Source of the DNA: Chaenocephalus aceratus
Lineage: Eukaryota > Chordata > Actinopteri > Perciformes > Channichthyidae
Reading direction: 5' to 3'
Assembly: GCA_023974075.1 (NCBI GenBank)
Contig: JAMFTG010000295.1
Location: forward strand, 1-64,000
Length of the DNA stretch: 64,000 nt
The position numbers were made by a program, and so were the translations under genes. This document shows positions 11,997 to 23,560 of the stretch, piece after piece. The notes under the pieces are model-generated. The model saw nothing but the letters and a program-made list of their open reading frames with translations. It ran no database searches and was not told the DNA's origin. The stretch's first letter is position 1. Each line of letters begins with the position of its first letter.

Positions 11997-12573
11997 CTGT
12001 GTGTGAGATAAGAAAAGGAGGAGGGCGGGGAAGAGTGGAAGAAGAAAGGAGGAGAGAAGGTTATTCAGTGTTCAACATGCGTACTGTGAAGACACAGCTG
12101 GAGAGAAAACAAGAGCAGTCTGTCAATCAGCGGTGAAAACTATGATAACAGCTGTGTGAGTGTGTTGTCCTTTCAGAGGAAAGCCAACGCATACAATTGG
12201 CCTTAATGTCAAGAGAAAGGACGATATGGATAAGAGACCGCAGCAGAATCAATATGAGGTAGAGTGTCGCACATGTGCATAAAAACACACACATGGACAC
12301 ACAATCAATCAGTGTGTAGGACCCAGGCGAGAATGTCTCGGAGTGCCAGTGAAGGTGTTTGGTTCCCATCAATCTCCCCGAGGCAATAACTCACATTCAA
12401 CCAAATCCAACCAGATGGAGGATGAGACGGCGAGGGAGCAGAATCTCAAGTAGGATCTGAAGCATTTTGCTTAATCATGCTCTGCATCGACCTGTCATGA
12501 AAGTCTATAAGGAAATAGAGAAATGAAAAGTGGACTACCAAAGTTATTAATTGTAAAAATGTCTAGTGGCTTA
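11997..12573. other. Intron 5, no feature recognised
   Basis: A purine-rich stretch lies just upstream of exon 6 on the plus strand near 12010-12060 (pyrimidine-rich in gene orientation, so a long polypyrimidine region for exon 6). No other element was found. Confidence 0.4.
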
Positions 12574-13289
12574 TGGCGCATTTCCACTACAGCACGGAGT
12601 GCCCGGCCTGTTTTTGGTTGCGTTTTAACTAGGCGTAGTACCGGCTAGCGGGTACTATTTCACAGTTTTTTCTGGCCCCATAAAATCGTGGTTCTTTCCG
12701 GGCCAACAACCGGGCTGAGTATGCTAAACTAGTGAGAGAATCGCTGGCAAGGGGGCTACAACTACAACAAGATGAACATATTTGTGATTTAATTGTAATA
12801 CACGTTTCAAAATGATGTACTGAACATACTGATACCGGTTAGTAAAAACCATGAATTAATGCTTTGACAAGTCTGCAGACAGACGGCAGGCGAAAAACCC
12901 TTTAAAATGCGTGTTTTCTGAATGGAGATCAGCTAAGCTAACGTTGTATATGCTCCGTCCACACTCACAACAACGGCCTTCAGACATAAATAAACCAGCG
13001 ACTGTATTCTCCATGACACAGGCAGTCTGTGGTTTGGACTTGTTTAACTTTTGTCTAGTTTCTGAACAGATATGAGGAGCTGTGAGCTCTGAGGGCTAAC
13101 AGCTAACGGCTGATGTTGGTTTTGTGGTTCGCATTGAAGATGACGTCACGGCTCCGCCTACACTGCGTTACTATAGTTACCGCCCCAGTTCCTAAACTGT
13201 AATGGAAACGCAGCATAAAGTGAGCCAGGCCTAACAAGGCCTAACTATACGTACTAAGCCGAGCGAGGCCCTGCAGTGGAAATGCGCCA
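12574..13289. mobile_element. PIF/Harbinger-type MITE, 716 bp, TTA target duplication
   Basis: The ends TGGCGCATTTCCACTACAG and CTGCAGTGGAAATGCGCCA are near-perfect inverted repeats, flanked by TTA at 12571-12573 and 13290-13292. A 3-bp TWA duplication is the Harbinger signature. There is no coding capacity. Confidence 0.85.
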
Positions 13290-13980
13290 TTAGTAAGTGA
13301 TGAATGTCATTATGTTTTCAGTTTTGCAGCGAAGTGAATGGCGAGGAGGAAAAAAAACGATTGATTCACAAACATCTTACCCACAACCTAATTTCACCTG
13401 TACTTGCTGCTTATTATCCATGAAGGTTGAGCAGCACCAGTGCCAGGGTTTCTAAGGCGTATAATGTCACATCAATTTGTGCACCAATTTAGGAAGCTGA
13501 ACGCAAATTGCTTGCCAAGCCATTTCAATTCCTGGATGCAAATGACTGTGTTTCATGTGTGGGTGGTAAGTTAATTAACTGCAGTATTTTTAGTGCCTTG
13601 GAACCTTAAAAAGAGGCCAGATTTGAAGCGTAATCATGTCTGCTGTATTGCGATTGTGTCAATAAGCTTACAGATGACTGGTGAAGGGAAGCCAGGACTC
13701 AATTCTCTTGACACGTTAATGTGTTTTTTAGCTATTATTTCTTCCTCTCTCAATGTATTGCTGTGCAGATCAAGCCAATATTCAAATGTCCTTATCGTAA
13801 GCTTTGGTTGTTCATGGTATTGTTACACCAACACACTTCATGTTATCCCAGAAAATGCTCTGAAGTGCTTCATGTGAAGACAGAGGATGCATTGTGAGTA
13901 AGTTCGACAGTACTTAAGAAATTCACAAGTGACTTTGTAAGGAATAGGAAAGCAGTGATCAAACTAAAATAAGTTCTGTG
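13290..13980. other. Intron 5, no feature recognised
   Basis: No repeat end, gene or RNA structure was identified here. Confidence 0.4.
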
Positions 13981-14253
13981 GATGCTAAATGGCTTCTTGG
14001 GGTTTTCCCTTTCTTGTTATATAGATTTGTGTGCATGTAAATGGTCTGCAAAGGCTACAATCCAGAAGTTCCTATGTAACACTAAGGGCGGGACATCTCT
14101 AGGCTGTTGACCAATCAGAGCAGACTGGGCTCTGGTTTCAGACAGAGGGTGAAAAGAGGTGCTCCAGCACAGGCAGTATGAGAAAAATAAAGAGCTTTTT
14201 GAATGTTAAAGCATGGAGACGTGTCACAGTAGATACACTACATACTGATATAT

Positions 14254-14900
14254 CTGCAACTCCCTCCTGGCTGGTCTACCTGCATGTGCCATCCGACCTC
14301 TGCAGCTCATCCAGAATGCAGCGGCTCGTCTGGTCTTCAACCTTCCTAAATTCTCCCACACCACGCCGCTCCTCCGCTCCCTCCACTGGCTTCCGGTAAC
14401 TGCTAGAATCCACTTCAAGACAATGGTACTTGCGTACCATGCTGCAAATGGATCTGGCCCTTCCTACATCCAGGACACGGTTAAACCGTACACCCCAGCA
14501 CGTGCACTCCGCTCTGCATCAGCCAAACGGCTCGCTGCACCCTCGCTGCGAGGGGGACCCAAGTTCCCATCAGCAAAAACACGTGGGTTTGCTATCCTGG
14601 CTCCAAAATGGTGGAACGAGCTCCCCATTGACATCAGGACAGCAGAAAGCTTACACACCTTCCAGACTGAAAACTCATCTCTTTCGACTCCACCTCGAGC
14701 AATAGAATTACTAACAAAGCACTTATATACTAATAAAGGACTGGCTCCTCTAAAGCCAGTTGAGTAGCACTTGAAATGCTTGGCTCTATGAAACCTGATG
14801 TACTTTATGATTCTGTTTTCTTCAAGGTTGTGTCTTCCTGGTCGAACGCACTTATTGTAAGTCGCTTTGGATAAAAGCGTCAGCTAAATGCAATGTAATG
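14254..14900 (+). mobile_element. L2-type LINE 3' fragment nested in the first 57-bp unit
   Basis: It starts within reverse-transcriptase C-terminal coding: ACAIRPLQLIQNAAARLVFN, then LLRSLHWLPV, then a second frame with H-F-K-T-M-V-L-A-Y-H-A-A and P-K-W-W-N-E-L-P. A frameshift near 14400 separates the two. The tail is the L2 signature TAAGTCGCTTTGGATAAAAG at about 14858. The flanks share TGATA, consistent with a short target duplication. It is 5'-truncated and dead. Confidence 0.88.
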
Positions 14901-15660
14901 ATACACACATGAACATCAGCAGGAAAGGACTCTTTAAAGTAGAGACACTACATACTGATATACACCTGAACATCAACAGGAGAGGACTCTTTAAAGTAGA
15001 GACACTACATACTGATACACACCTGAACATCAGCAGGAGAGGACTCTTTAAAGTAGAGACACTACATACTGATATACACCTGAACATCAACAGGAGAGGA
15101 CTCTTTAAAGTAGAGACACTACATACTGATATACACCTGAACATCAGCAGGAGAGGACTCTTTAAAGTAGAGACACTACATACTGATATACACCTGAACA
15201 TCAGCAGGAGAGGACTCTTTAAAGTAGAGACACTACATACTGATATACACCTGAACATCAACAGGAGAGGACTCTTTAAAGTAGAGACACTACATACTGA
15301 TACACACCTGAACATCAGCAGGAGAGGACTCTTTAAAGTAGAGACACTACATACTGATATACATCTGAACATCAGCAGGAGAGGACTCTTTAAAGTAGAG
15401 ACACTACATACTGATATACACCTGAACATCAGCAGGAGAGGACTCTTTAAAGTAGAGACACTACATACTGATATACACCTGAACATCAGCAGGAGAGGAC
15501 TCTTTAAAGTAGAGACTCTACATACTGATATACACCTGATCATCAGCAGGAGAGGACTCTTTAAAGTAGAGACACTACATACTGATATACACCTGAACAT
15601 CAGCAGGAGAGGACTCTTTAAAGTAGAGACACTACATACTGATATACACCTGAACATTTG
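14901..15660 (+). repeat. 57-bp minisatellite, about 13 units (array II)
   Basis: The unit is GTAGAGACACTACATACTGA, TATACACCTGAACATCAGCA, GGAGAGGACTCTTTAAA joined. Point variants are rare (CAACAGG for CAGCAGG, ATACACAC for ATATACAC). Because 57 is 3 x 19, one frame on each strand stays open. Confidence 0.95.
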
Positions 15661-15679
15661 CGTAAAAGGGCCCCTTTAA

Positions 15680-17385
15680 TTCAGGAAACATTTTAGCACA
15701 GCATGGCACCTATTTCCTGAGTCACACTTGCATTAAATCCTTTTTAACGCTATCTTTAACAATCCCAGTTCCAAGTAAAATCCAAACCAACAATTACACA
15801 CCTGAGCGTTTCTACTTTCACCATCTTTGTTCTGTTTGTCTGACTTCTGTCCTGGTCTCACCCCAATTCCCACATCCTACTTATCACAGACCCAGTTTTC
15901 GCGGACGCGTCAAAACATAATAACTGCAGGAAGGATGACTGCCTGCATTTGAGAATAATGCACAATCTCAGGTGGAAAATTGAAACAAGGTTGGCAAAGC
16001 AATCACTGAGATGTCCTTCTGTCAAAGAAAACTGCCCAATTATGTTGTTTTTATTTCTTTTTTCTGGCCAAGTGGCAGCCAATATGTCTGCAGGGCTGAA
16101 GTCAATGGGGAAAGGCCTGGAGAAGGGCAGTGTTATTCTCACTTCAACACTATCTGGGTGGAGGTAAACTCTTTCACTTGGGGCAGCAGCTCACTCTGCA
16201 ACTCCAGAGGGGAATATGAACCTGGCAGAGTCATTTAGCATCGGACTTGTAGCTGCTGTATTTCATCCAAACGACTTTATACTCTGTCACACGACGCCCA
16301 GTGCAAGCCAAGCGCCAAGAGGACTAAATCACCGGCGAAAAGCAGAAGTGAAAACCTGAAAGCATCACCAGTGCACTCTCTACTCCTCTGCTTTAAACTA
16401 GGAATGCTTCACATGAAAATCAAAAACAGCATTGACAAAAAGGTTCAGCCAAAAGCTCGACTTCCTGCCAAGTATAAAAACACAGCTCTCACTCATGTAG
16501 ATTGCATTCAACAGGGAGCACTCGTCCATTTGTTATTTAAAAAACACAGCACATATAAAATGCACATTGCCTGAATATTAAGTATGACCATCGAGGCACT
16601 ATCCCTGACCTCTGCTTTAAGAAGTTTCAAGCAAGGTCACTCCTTTGAAGTACCATGTCAACATCAAGTATCATCAAATATAATCTTTCCTCACCTAGTG
16701 TCCTTCCCAGGTGTTTGCCTTGCACCATTTGAAAGCTGATTTGGGGGTATAGCTTTAGGCTTTGACATCCATCAATGGTTGCATTCCTCTCACGCTTGCT
16801 TTAGAGCACAGCTTGATACACCCTGTTCCGTACATTTGCATTTTCATGACATTTTGAAGACAGAGACAGTATGTTGACTCAACCCAAGGCTTCAAACTGT
16901 CTCTTTAGGGATCTTATGGGTCTTGTTACAGATCCTGAATCCATGTTGAACTCTCACAGTAATGTTTTGCTTGTTTCTAAAAGTAAATGTATACTCATAG
17001 AGGACTTGACTTTATGAAGACAGACACATTGAAACTAGCTGAAAATCATTGACCACGTAAGAAAGTCCAATAAGTAGTCACGCTCAACTTTTAAAATGTT
17101 CAGCACCACCCAAAACCTAGCCTAGCTTCAGTAAGATCAACAGCTTATCTCCTACTGTTTCTCTTCCATCTGATCATTGCCTCTTCCTCTCTGACTTTCA
17201 TCAACTGAACCAATCTTTGCAAGAAGTGAAACACCCCAGGTGCATATTTAACAGTCTTGAAACATCAGCATTGTGATGAAATTCGTTGAGCAGTGAACTG
17301 GAACACAAGAAGTACACCATTTAATTTAGTCAAGGAGCTTGGGTCATAAGATTTTCATTGCCATTTCTACACTGTAGCTTATGTG
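15680..17385. other. Intron 5, mostly unique sequence
   Basis: No transposon end, exon or RNA gene was recognised. Short open frames at 15858-16238 overlap on both strands and look random. Confidence 0.4.
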
Positions 17386-17965
17386 CATTAGGGCTGTACC
17401 CGAATATCCGAATATCCGGTCGTTGGCCTAGTATTCGGTTTTCAATTTCGTTATTCATTTTTTTTTTTTTAACCCTAACCCAAATTGAATTGATTGAAAT
17501 CTCCAATATCAACGTTAGAGCTTGTGCCTCTTAGGGGGGTGCTAACACTTAACCATACACTTTATCGTTTGCTTTCTCCGTCTTTATATGTAGGCTAGAT
17601 ATTACATTTCTCCGTCACGTTGTTTCCATAGCAACAACAACTTCCTGTCAACAGCGCTAACTCTCCTTCAAAAGCATGTCCATACAAAATAGGAAGCCAA
17701 GCCAAATGACACTTAAGACAACTGCAACGAAAGTAACAAACACAATGCTGCTCCGAACACTAGGATGGGTCAAATGCAGAGAAAACCGTTTAGTTACTAG
17801 TACCTCTACTATGTGATGACAATAAAAGTAAAAATAAATAAGACATGAATCCCTTCAATAAACCGAAAAAACACGTGTCGAAACCCCCCCCCCGAATATC
17901 CGCTGCTGATTGCTACCGAATATCCGGAGCCCGAAAAATGGTATTCGTGCATAGGACATTAAAAC
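17386..17965. mobile_element. Probable DNA-transposon derivative with CGAATATCCG ends
   Basis: The left part reads TAGGGCTGTACCCGAATATC and the right part contains CGAATATCCGGAGCCCGAAA, so GAATATCCG motifs lie at both ends. Inside, 17570-17700 is an inverted copy of 7085-7190. Exact ends are uncertain. Confidence 0.45.
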
Positions 17966-19076
17966 CTTTGAAATTGACATTTGAAACTGAAATAGAAAGC
18001 TTAGAATTGATGTCAGACACAGAATACTTATAAATCGGCTAATCTGATTAATAACAGCATGAAGCAGATGGAAAAGGTATCAAACATATGCACCTTCAAA
18101 CAGCCCTTTATATCTGCAATGCAAAAGCAATGATTGAATATGACTAAGATTGCCAGACCTGCCACGCATGAGAAGCAGAGGAGACGGATAGGGAATGAAA
18201 AGGAAAGAGAAATACCACTAAAAGAATGTGCAGACATCTGAAACCAGGACAGAGACTGCAAATAAACCACGATGGATGGAAATTGGCCCCTAGGAGGTTT
18301 GCATTACATCAGATCCGGAGAGCGACAGGACGTAGGCGACGTTGCACTTAAGCTGGAAATGAGCATGCAGGACGAGATCCGGCCCATTCGGAGGAGGATC
18401 TCGCCTGCATTGATAACTCCTACTGGAGCTACACTTTGTATGATGGCAGACTGACACATGCTACACATGAACCAAAATGTTATGGGAATTACAATATATA
18501 CGATATTTGTTAAAAGCTAAATATGTGTTTTACTATTGCTATGCGGAGCTGCAGAGATATCCCGGCCTACATGTCGTTTTTTTCCCACATAAAACATATG
18601 TTTGGTACAGATTCTCTTACAAAAACACACTATTAAGTAGTAGAAGTTCTGAGTAGCTGCTCTGGCTCAGTAATAACTTTAACTCCTGTTGTGTGTCTTT
18701 TAAGAGACAGATCTCAAATACCACATATTCAAATAAAATACAATTGTGTTATTATGGTTGGTTTAATAACAGCTTCCAAGTTATTGAGACATTGGAAGAT
18801 AGACAAGTGTCCGGATTAGAGGTAATGGGTCAATGCAATGGTTGAGATTGTATAATGCTATGTTTCTAGTTTGAAGGAGATCAAAATGATGACACCTTGG
18901 GAATGTTTCTGGACACACAAGCCGATAAATACTTTTTCGTTTTAAAGTTATTAGTGTGCTCACTTTCGCTGATCGGAGTAATGATCATTCTGTCCTTAAT
19001 TGTAATTTGTACCACTTTGTGCAGCCCTGCTACACACAAAGAACAGCAATGTAAGCAGGACAATGTATCATTTAAT
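17966..19076. other. Intron 5, no feature recognised
   Basis: AT-rich sequence with no element end or coding homology that I recognise. Confidence 0.4.
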
Positions 19077-20022
19077 ATTCAATTCAATTCAAAACCTTTA
19101 TTTATCCAGGTGAAATCCCATTGAGATCAATGATCTCTTTTTCAAGGGAGACCTGCAGCAGTAGGTTCCACATGAAGACATACAAACATAAACAACAGAA
19201 CAACAGAAGGACATCATACAGCAACATGTACAGGGATTACAATTTACATATCTAACCACATGTACAGGTACCAACAGCATCTGACTGTGTAGCATCCAAC
19301 CGAGCTTTAAAAACATGTAGTGGTACTAGCTTGGTAATTTCCCATTCTTTTTGCAGACTGTTCCAAGTTAGTGGAGCTGCACATCTAAAAGCTTTCTTCC
19401 CTAAGACAGTCAGCACATTTAATAAAACCACAGCATGCGATCTGCGGCAATAAGTACTTTCAATTCTCAGAGAGATCAGGGAGCAGATATAAGATGGTAG
19501 TTTATCCAACATGGCTTTGTCAATGAAAAAGTACCAGTGACTGAGCCTCCGTACAGGAAGTGATGGCAAAACCGCCTTGGCATACAGGGTACAGTGATGG
19601 GTTAATGCTTTACAATTTGTCACAAATCTCAGTGCACTGTGATACGCAGCATCTAACTTGCTCAGGTAATGGGCAGGTGCATTCATATATAACAAATCCC
19701 CATAGTCCAGCACAGGTCAAAGGTCACAGAGCCTTTTCCTGGCCTCAAGCGAGAAACAGGACGTGTTCCTGGAGAAGAACCCTAGCCTAACCCTCAGCTT
19801 TTTTAGCAGGTTATTAACATGAAGTTTAAAAGTGAGACAATCATCAAGCCAGATAGCTAGGTATGTGTAACAGGTAACCACTTCAAGTTGTATTCCTTGC
19901 GTAGTTATATACATTGCAAAATAAAGTAGAACCAGGGTATACACACCAGTTTGTGAGAACACCTGCATGTAACCACCAATTTGCAGCAAAATGAACAAAT
20001 TATTGGAAAGCACGAGGAACAA
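19077..20022 (-). mobile_element. Non-LTR retrotransposon fragment, ORF2 C-terminus plus 3' UTR
   Basis: Minus-strand frames 20022-19717 (YTYLAIWLDDCLTFKLHVNN) and 19713-19252 (LDYGDLLYMNAP, YHSALRFVTN, HHCTLY, RRLSHWYFFI) are the C-terminal part of a fish LINE reverse transcriptase, split by a frameshift near 19715. The 3' UTR contains GAGATCATTGATCTCAATGG and ends in a GAATT-type tail at 19077. It is 5'-truncated. Confidence 0.85.
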
Positions 20023-20357
20023 AGTATGAAATTGCTATTTTGCCATCAATGCATTGTGCCCTGAGGCTTCTGCCGCATACTTTTAATTAACCAGAGAAAC
20101 AGTCAGTCACATTTTTCAAGGCTAAGGAAAAAAGATAATAGAGCATAGGAACAGAGCAAAAACAAAACTAATTGTGCAACTAAAATGCATGGAGGTTTGG
20201 AGACAGAAGGAGGCAAAATATAAACGTACCATCTTTTGTTTGTCTAAAGTGCTTATTTATCTGCCTGGATCACATCTTTCTGTTATGATTTCCGATCTGC
20301 CTGAAGCTTACAGAAGATAGCAAACAGGTTATTTGGGTCAGCGGGTTCATAATGAGC
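20023..20357. other. Intron 5, no feature recognised
   Basis: Short unique spacer between the LINE fragment and the 57-bp element. Confidence 0.4.
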
Positions 20358-21661
20358 TTAAAGGGGTCATATCAGTATGTTGTGTCTCTACTTTAAAGAG
20401 TCCTCTCCTGCTGATGTTCAGGTGTATATCAGTATGTAGTGTCTCTACTTTAAAGAGTCCTCTCCTGCTGATGTTCAGGTGTATATCAGTATGTAGTGTC
20501 TCTACTTTAAAGAGTCCTCTCCTGCTGATGTTCAGGTGTATATCAGTATGTAGTGTCTCTACTTTAAAGAGTCCTCTCCTGCTGATGTTCAGGTGTATAT
20601 CAGTATGTAGTGTCTCTACTTTAAAGAGTCCTCTCCTGCTGATGTTCAGGTGTATATCAGTATGTCGTGTCTCTACTTTAAAGAGTCCTCTCCTGCTGAT
20701 GTTCAGGTGTATATCAGTATGTAGTGTCTCTACTTTAAAGAGTCCTCTCCTGCTGATGTTCAGGTGTATATCAGTATGTCGTGTCTCTACTTTAAAGAGT
20801 CCTCTCCTGCTGATGTTCAGGTGTATATCAGTGTTTAGTGTCTCTACTTTAAAGAGTCCTCTCCTGCTGATGTTCAGGTGTATATCAGTATGTAGTGTCT
20901 CTACTTTAAAGAGTCCTCTCCTTCTGATGTTCAGGTGTATATCAGTATGTAGTGTCTCTACTTTAAAGAGTCCTCTCCTGCTGATGTTCAGGTGTATATC
21001 AGTATGTAGTGTCTCTACTTTAAAGAGTCCTCTCCTGCTGATGTTCAGGTGTATATCAGTATGTAGTGTCTCTACTTTAAAGAGTCCTCTCCTGCTGATG
21101 TTCAGGTGTATATCAGGATGTAGTGTCTCTACTTTAAAGAGTCCTCTCCTGCTGATGTTCAGGTGTATATCAGTATGTAGTGTCTCTACTTTAAAGAGTC
21201 CTCTCCTGCTGATGTTCAGGTGTATATCAGTATGTAGTGTCTCTACTTTAAAGAGTCCTCTCCTGCTGATGTTCAGGTGTATATCAGGATGTAGTGTCTC
21301 TACTTTAAAGAGTCCTCTCCTGCTGATGTTCAGGTGTATATCAGGATGTAGTGTCTCTACTTTAAAGAGTCCTCTCCTGCTGATGTTCAGGTGTATATCA
21401 GTATGTAGTGTCTCTACTTTAAAGAGTCCTCTCCTGCTGATGTTCAGGTGTATATCAGGATGTAGTGTCTCTACTTTAAAGAGTCCTCTCCTGCTGATGT
21501 TCAGGTGTATATCAGTATGTAGTGTCTCTACTTTAAAGAGTCCTCTCCTGCTGATGTTCAGGTGTATATCAGTATGTAGTGTCTCTACTTTAAAGAGTCC
21601 TCTCCTGCTGATGTTCAGGTGTATATCAGGATGTAAAAAAAGCTTGAAAGAACACCTTTAA
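20358..21661 (-). mobile_element. Family A MITE reduced to its ends and a 57-bp array of about 22 units (array III)
   Basis: TTAA at 20358 and 21658 bounds an element that is nearly all array, in inverse orientation to arrays II, IV and V. The right end (AAGCTTGAAAGAACACCTTTAA) goes straight into the array, so the usual body with its CCAAT motifs is missing. The array yields an uninterrupted plus-strand frame of about 440 codons, which is a by-product of the repeat. Confidence 0.88.
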
Positions 21662-21755
21662 CCTGTAAGATATGGCCATAATTTTGCTTAAAACATTAAT
21701 TAAACATTTTCAATAATTTTTAAATGCTGCCTCTCATTTCTTTAGAGCTTGTGGC
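21635..21755 (+). repeat. Left arm of an inverted duplication (partner 22198-22305)
   Basis: From AAGCTTGAAAGAACACC through ACCTGTAAGATATGGCCATA to GCTGCCTCTCATTTCTTTAG, the sequence matches the reverse complement of 22198-22305 at about nine bases in ten. It includes about 85 bp outside the MITE end, so flanking DNA was copied too. Confidence 0.88.
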
Positions 21756-22197
21756 TGTTCAGCATTTGCTTTACTTCAGTTTAACCTTAAAAAAGAACAT
21801 CTCCACGCCTTCAGAACATTTGTTAGAAATCTTTTGCTGCTTCAGTCCTCCTCCTCCACCACCTATGTTTAGAAACACATCCATCCTGTTTTATTTTTAA
21901 GCTCAAAGTGTTCTACCCCGGGGATATCCTATAACTCACCTTATTATTTATAACACACTTTCTTCTTAACTAGCTCAAAATCTTTCAAGAACAAATGACA
22001 TCTAAGAACAAGTTGGCATGCGCGTGTCCCCGCTCAGGTATGAAGACGGAGGTGTGATCTCCTCTCCTGCCTGATGACAACCTTGAAAAGATGCAGCCTT
22101 TATCTTCTGACACTCTGCTTTGTCGAGACCAGGGAGATGTAAAAGTATACGGAGCTTTTTCTCTAACCTGAACCACACTCTACTTGTCTAGCCACAT
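21756..22197. other. Spacer between the inverted arms
   Basis: About 440 bp of apparently unique sequence that would form the loop of a hairpin made by the two arms. Confidence 0.6.
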
Positions 22198-22305
22198 GCT
22201 CTAAAGAAATGAGAGGCAGCATTTAAAAAATATTGAAAATGTTTATATTAATGTTTTAAACTAAATTATGGCCACATCTTACAGGTTAAAGGTGTTCTAT
22301 CAAGC
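22198..22305 (-). repeat. Right arm of the inverted duplication (partner 21635-21755)
   Basis: Begins CTCTAAAGAAATGAGAGGCA and runs into the left end of the family A element at 22286 (TTAAAGGTGTTCTATCAAGC). Confidence 0.88.
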
Positions 22306-23560
22306 TTTTTGAGTCTTCCCTTTCCTTTAGACATCACTATGTAACACTCGCGTTTCTATTGGCTAGCGCTCCAACACATTGTACGTGATAGACTAAGGGG
22401 CGGGACATCTCTAAGCGGTTGACCAATAACAACAGAGCTAACCAATCAGAGCAGACTGGGCTGTGGTTTCAGACAGAGGGTGCAAAGAGGTGCTGCAGCA
22501 CAGGCAGGATGAGAACATTAAAGCATAGAGACATGTAGAGACACTACATACTGATATACACCTGAACATCAGCAGGAGAGGACTCTTTAAAGTAGAGACA
22601 CTACATACTGATATACACCTGAACATCAGCAGGAGAGGACTCTTTAAAGTAGAGACACTACATACTGATATACACCTGAACATCAGCAGGAGAGGACTCT
22701 TTAAAGTAGAGACACTACATACTGATATACACCTGAACATCAGCAGGAGAGGACTCTTTAAAGTAGAGACACTACATACTGATATACACCTGGACATCAG
22801 CAGGAGAGGACTCTTTAAAGTAGAGACACTACATACTGATATACACCTGAACATCAGCAGGAGAGGACTCTTTAAAGTAGAGACACTACACACTGATATA
22901 CACCTGAACATCAGCAGGAGAGGACTCTTTAAAGTAGAGACACTACATACTGATATACACCTGAACATCAGCAGGAGAGGACTCTTTAAAGTAGAGACAC
23001 TACATACTGATATACACCTGGACATCAGCAGGAGAGGACTCTTTAAAGTAGAGACACTACATACTGATATACACCTGAACATCAGCAGGAGAGGACTCTT
23101 TAAAGTAGAGACACTACATACTGATATACACCTGAACATCAGCAGGAGAGGACTCTTTAAAGTAGAGACACTACATACTGATATACACCTGGACATCAGC
23201 AGGAGAGGACTCTTTAAAGTAGAGACACTACATACTGATATACACCTGAACATCAGCAGGAGAGGACTCTTTAAAGTAGAGACACTACATACTGATATAC
23301 ACCTGAACATCAGCAGGAGAGGACTCTTTAAAGTAGAGACACTACATACTGATATACACCTGGACATCAGCAGGAGAGGACTCTTTAAAGTAGAGACACT
23401 ACATACTGATATACACCTGAACATCAGCAGGAGAGGACTCTTTAAAGTAGAGACACTACATACTGATATACACCTGAACATCAGCAGGAGAGGACTCTTT
23501 AAAGTAGAGACACTACATACTGATATACACCTGGACATCAGCAGGAGAGGACTCTTTTAA
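22286..23560 (+). mobile_element. Family A MITE with full body and an 18-unit 57-bp array (array IV)
   Basis: TTAA at 22286; body with TCTATTGGCTAGCGCTCCAA and two CCAAT motifs (22421-22430, 22440-22450); array from about 22530. The right end is worn to CTCTTTTAA. The CTGGACATC variant recurs at 22791, 23019, 23190, 23361 and 23532, that is at spacings of 228, 171, 171 and 171 bp, showing a three-unit higher-order repeat. Confidence 0.92.

Larger units (their letters stand above)
13981..15679 (+). mobile_element. Family A MITE with 57-bp array, interrupted by an L2 fragment
   Basis: The body begins near 13995 (GGGGTTTTCCCTTTCTTGTT), includes ACCAATCAGAGCAGACTGGG at about 14110, and reaches the first 57-bp unit at 14235. 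There an L2 fragment (14254-14900) sits inside the unit. The array resumes at 14901 and runs about 13 units to 15655; the right end GGGCCCCTTTAA stops at 15679. The left end is degenerate. Confidence 0.85.

Noticed and set aside
20333..21661. 442-codon Cys/Ser/Leu-rich repeat protein, and the similar frames at 14884-15679, 22438-23538, 29843-30991 and 47348-48962
   Set aside because: All come from the 57-bp unit (3 x 19), open on both strands; they begin and end with the transposon array.
22530..23556. Centromeric satellite suggested by the 171-bp period
   Set aside because: The 171-bp period is simply three 57-bp units inside a MITE in an intron; the match in length to primate alpha satellite is coincidence.
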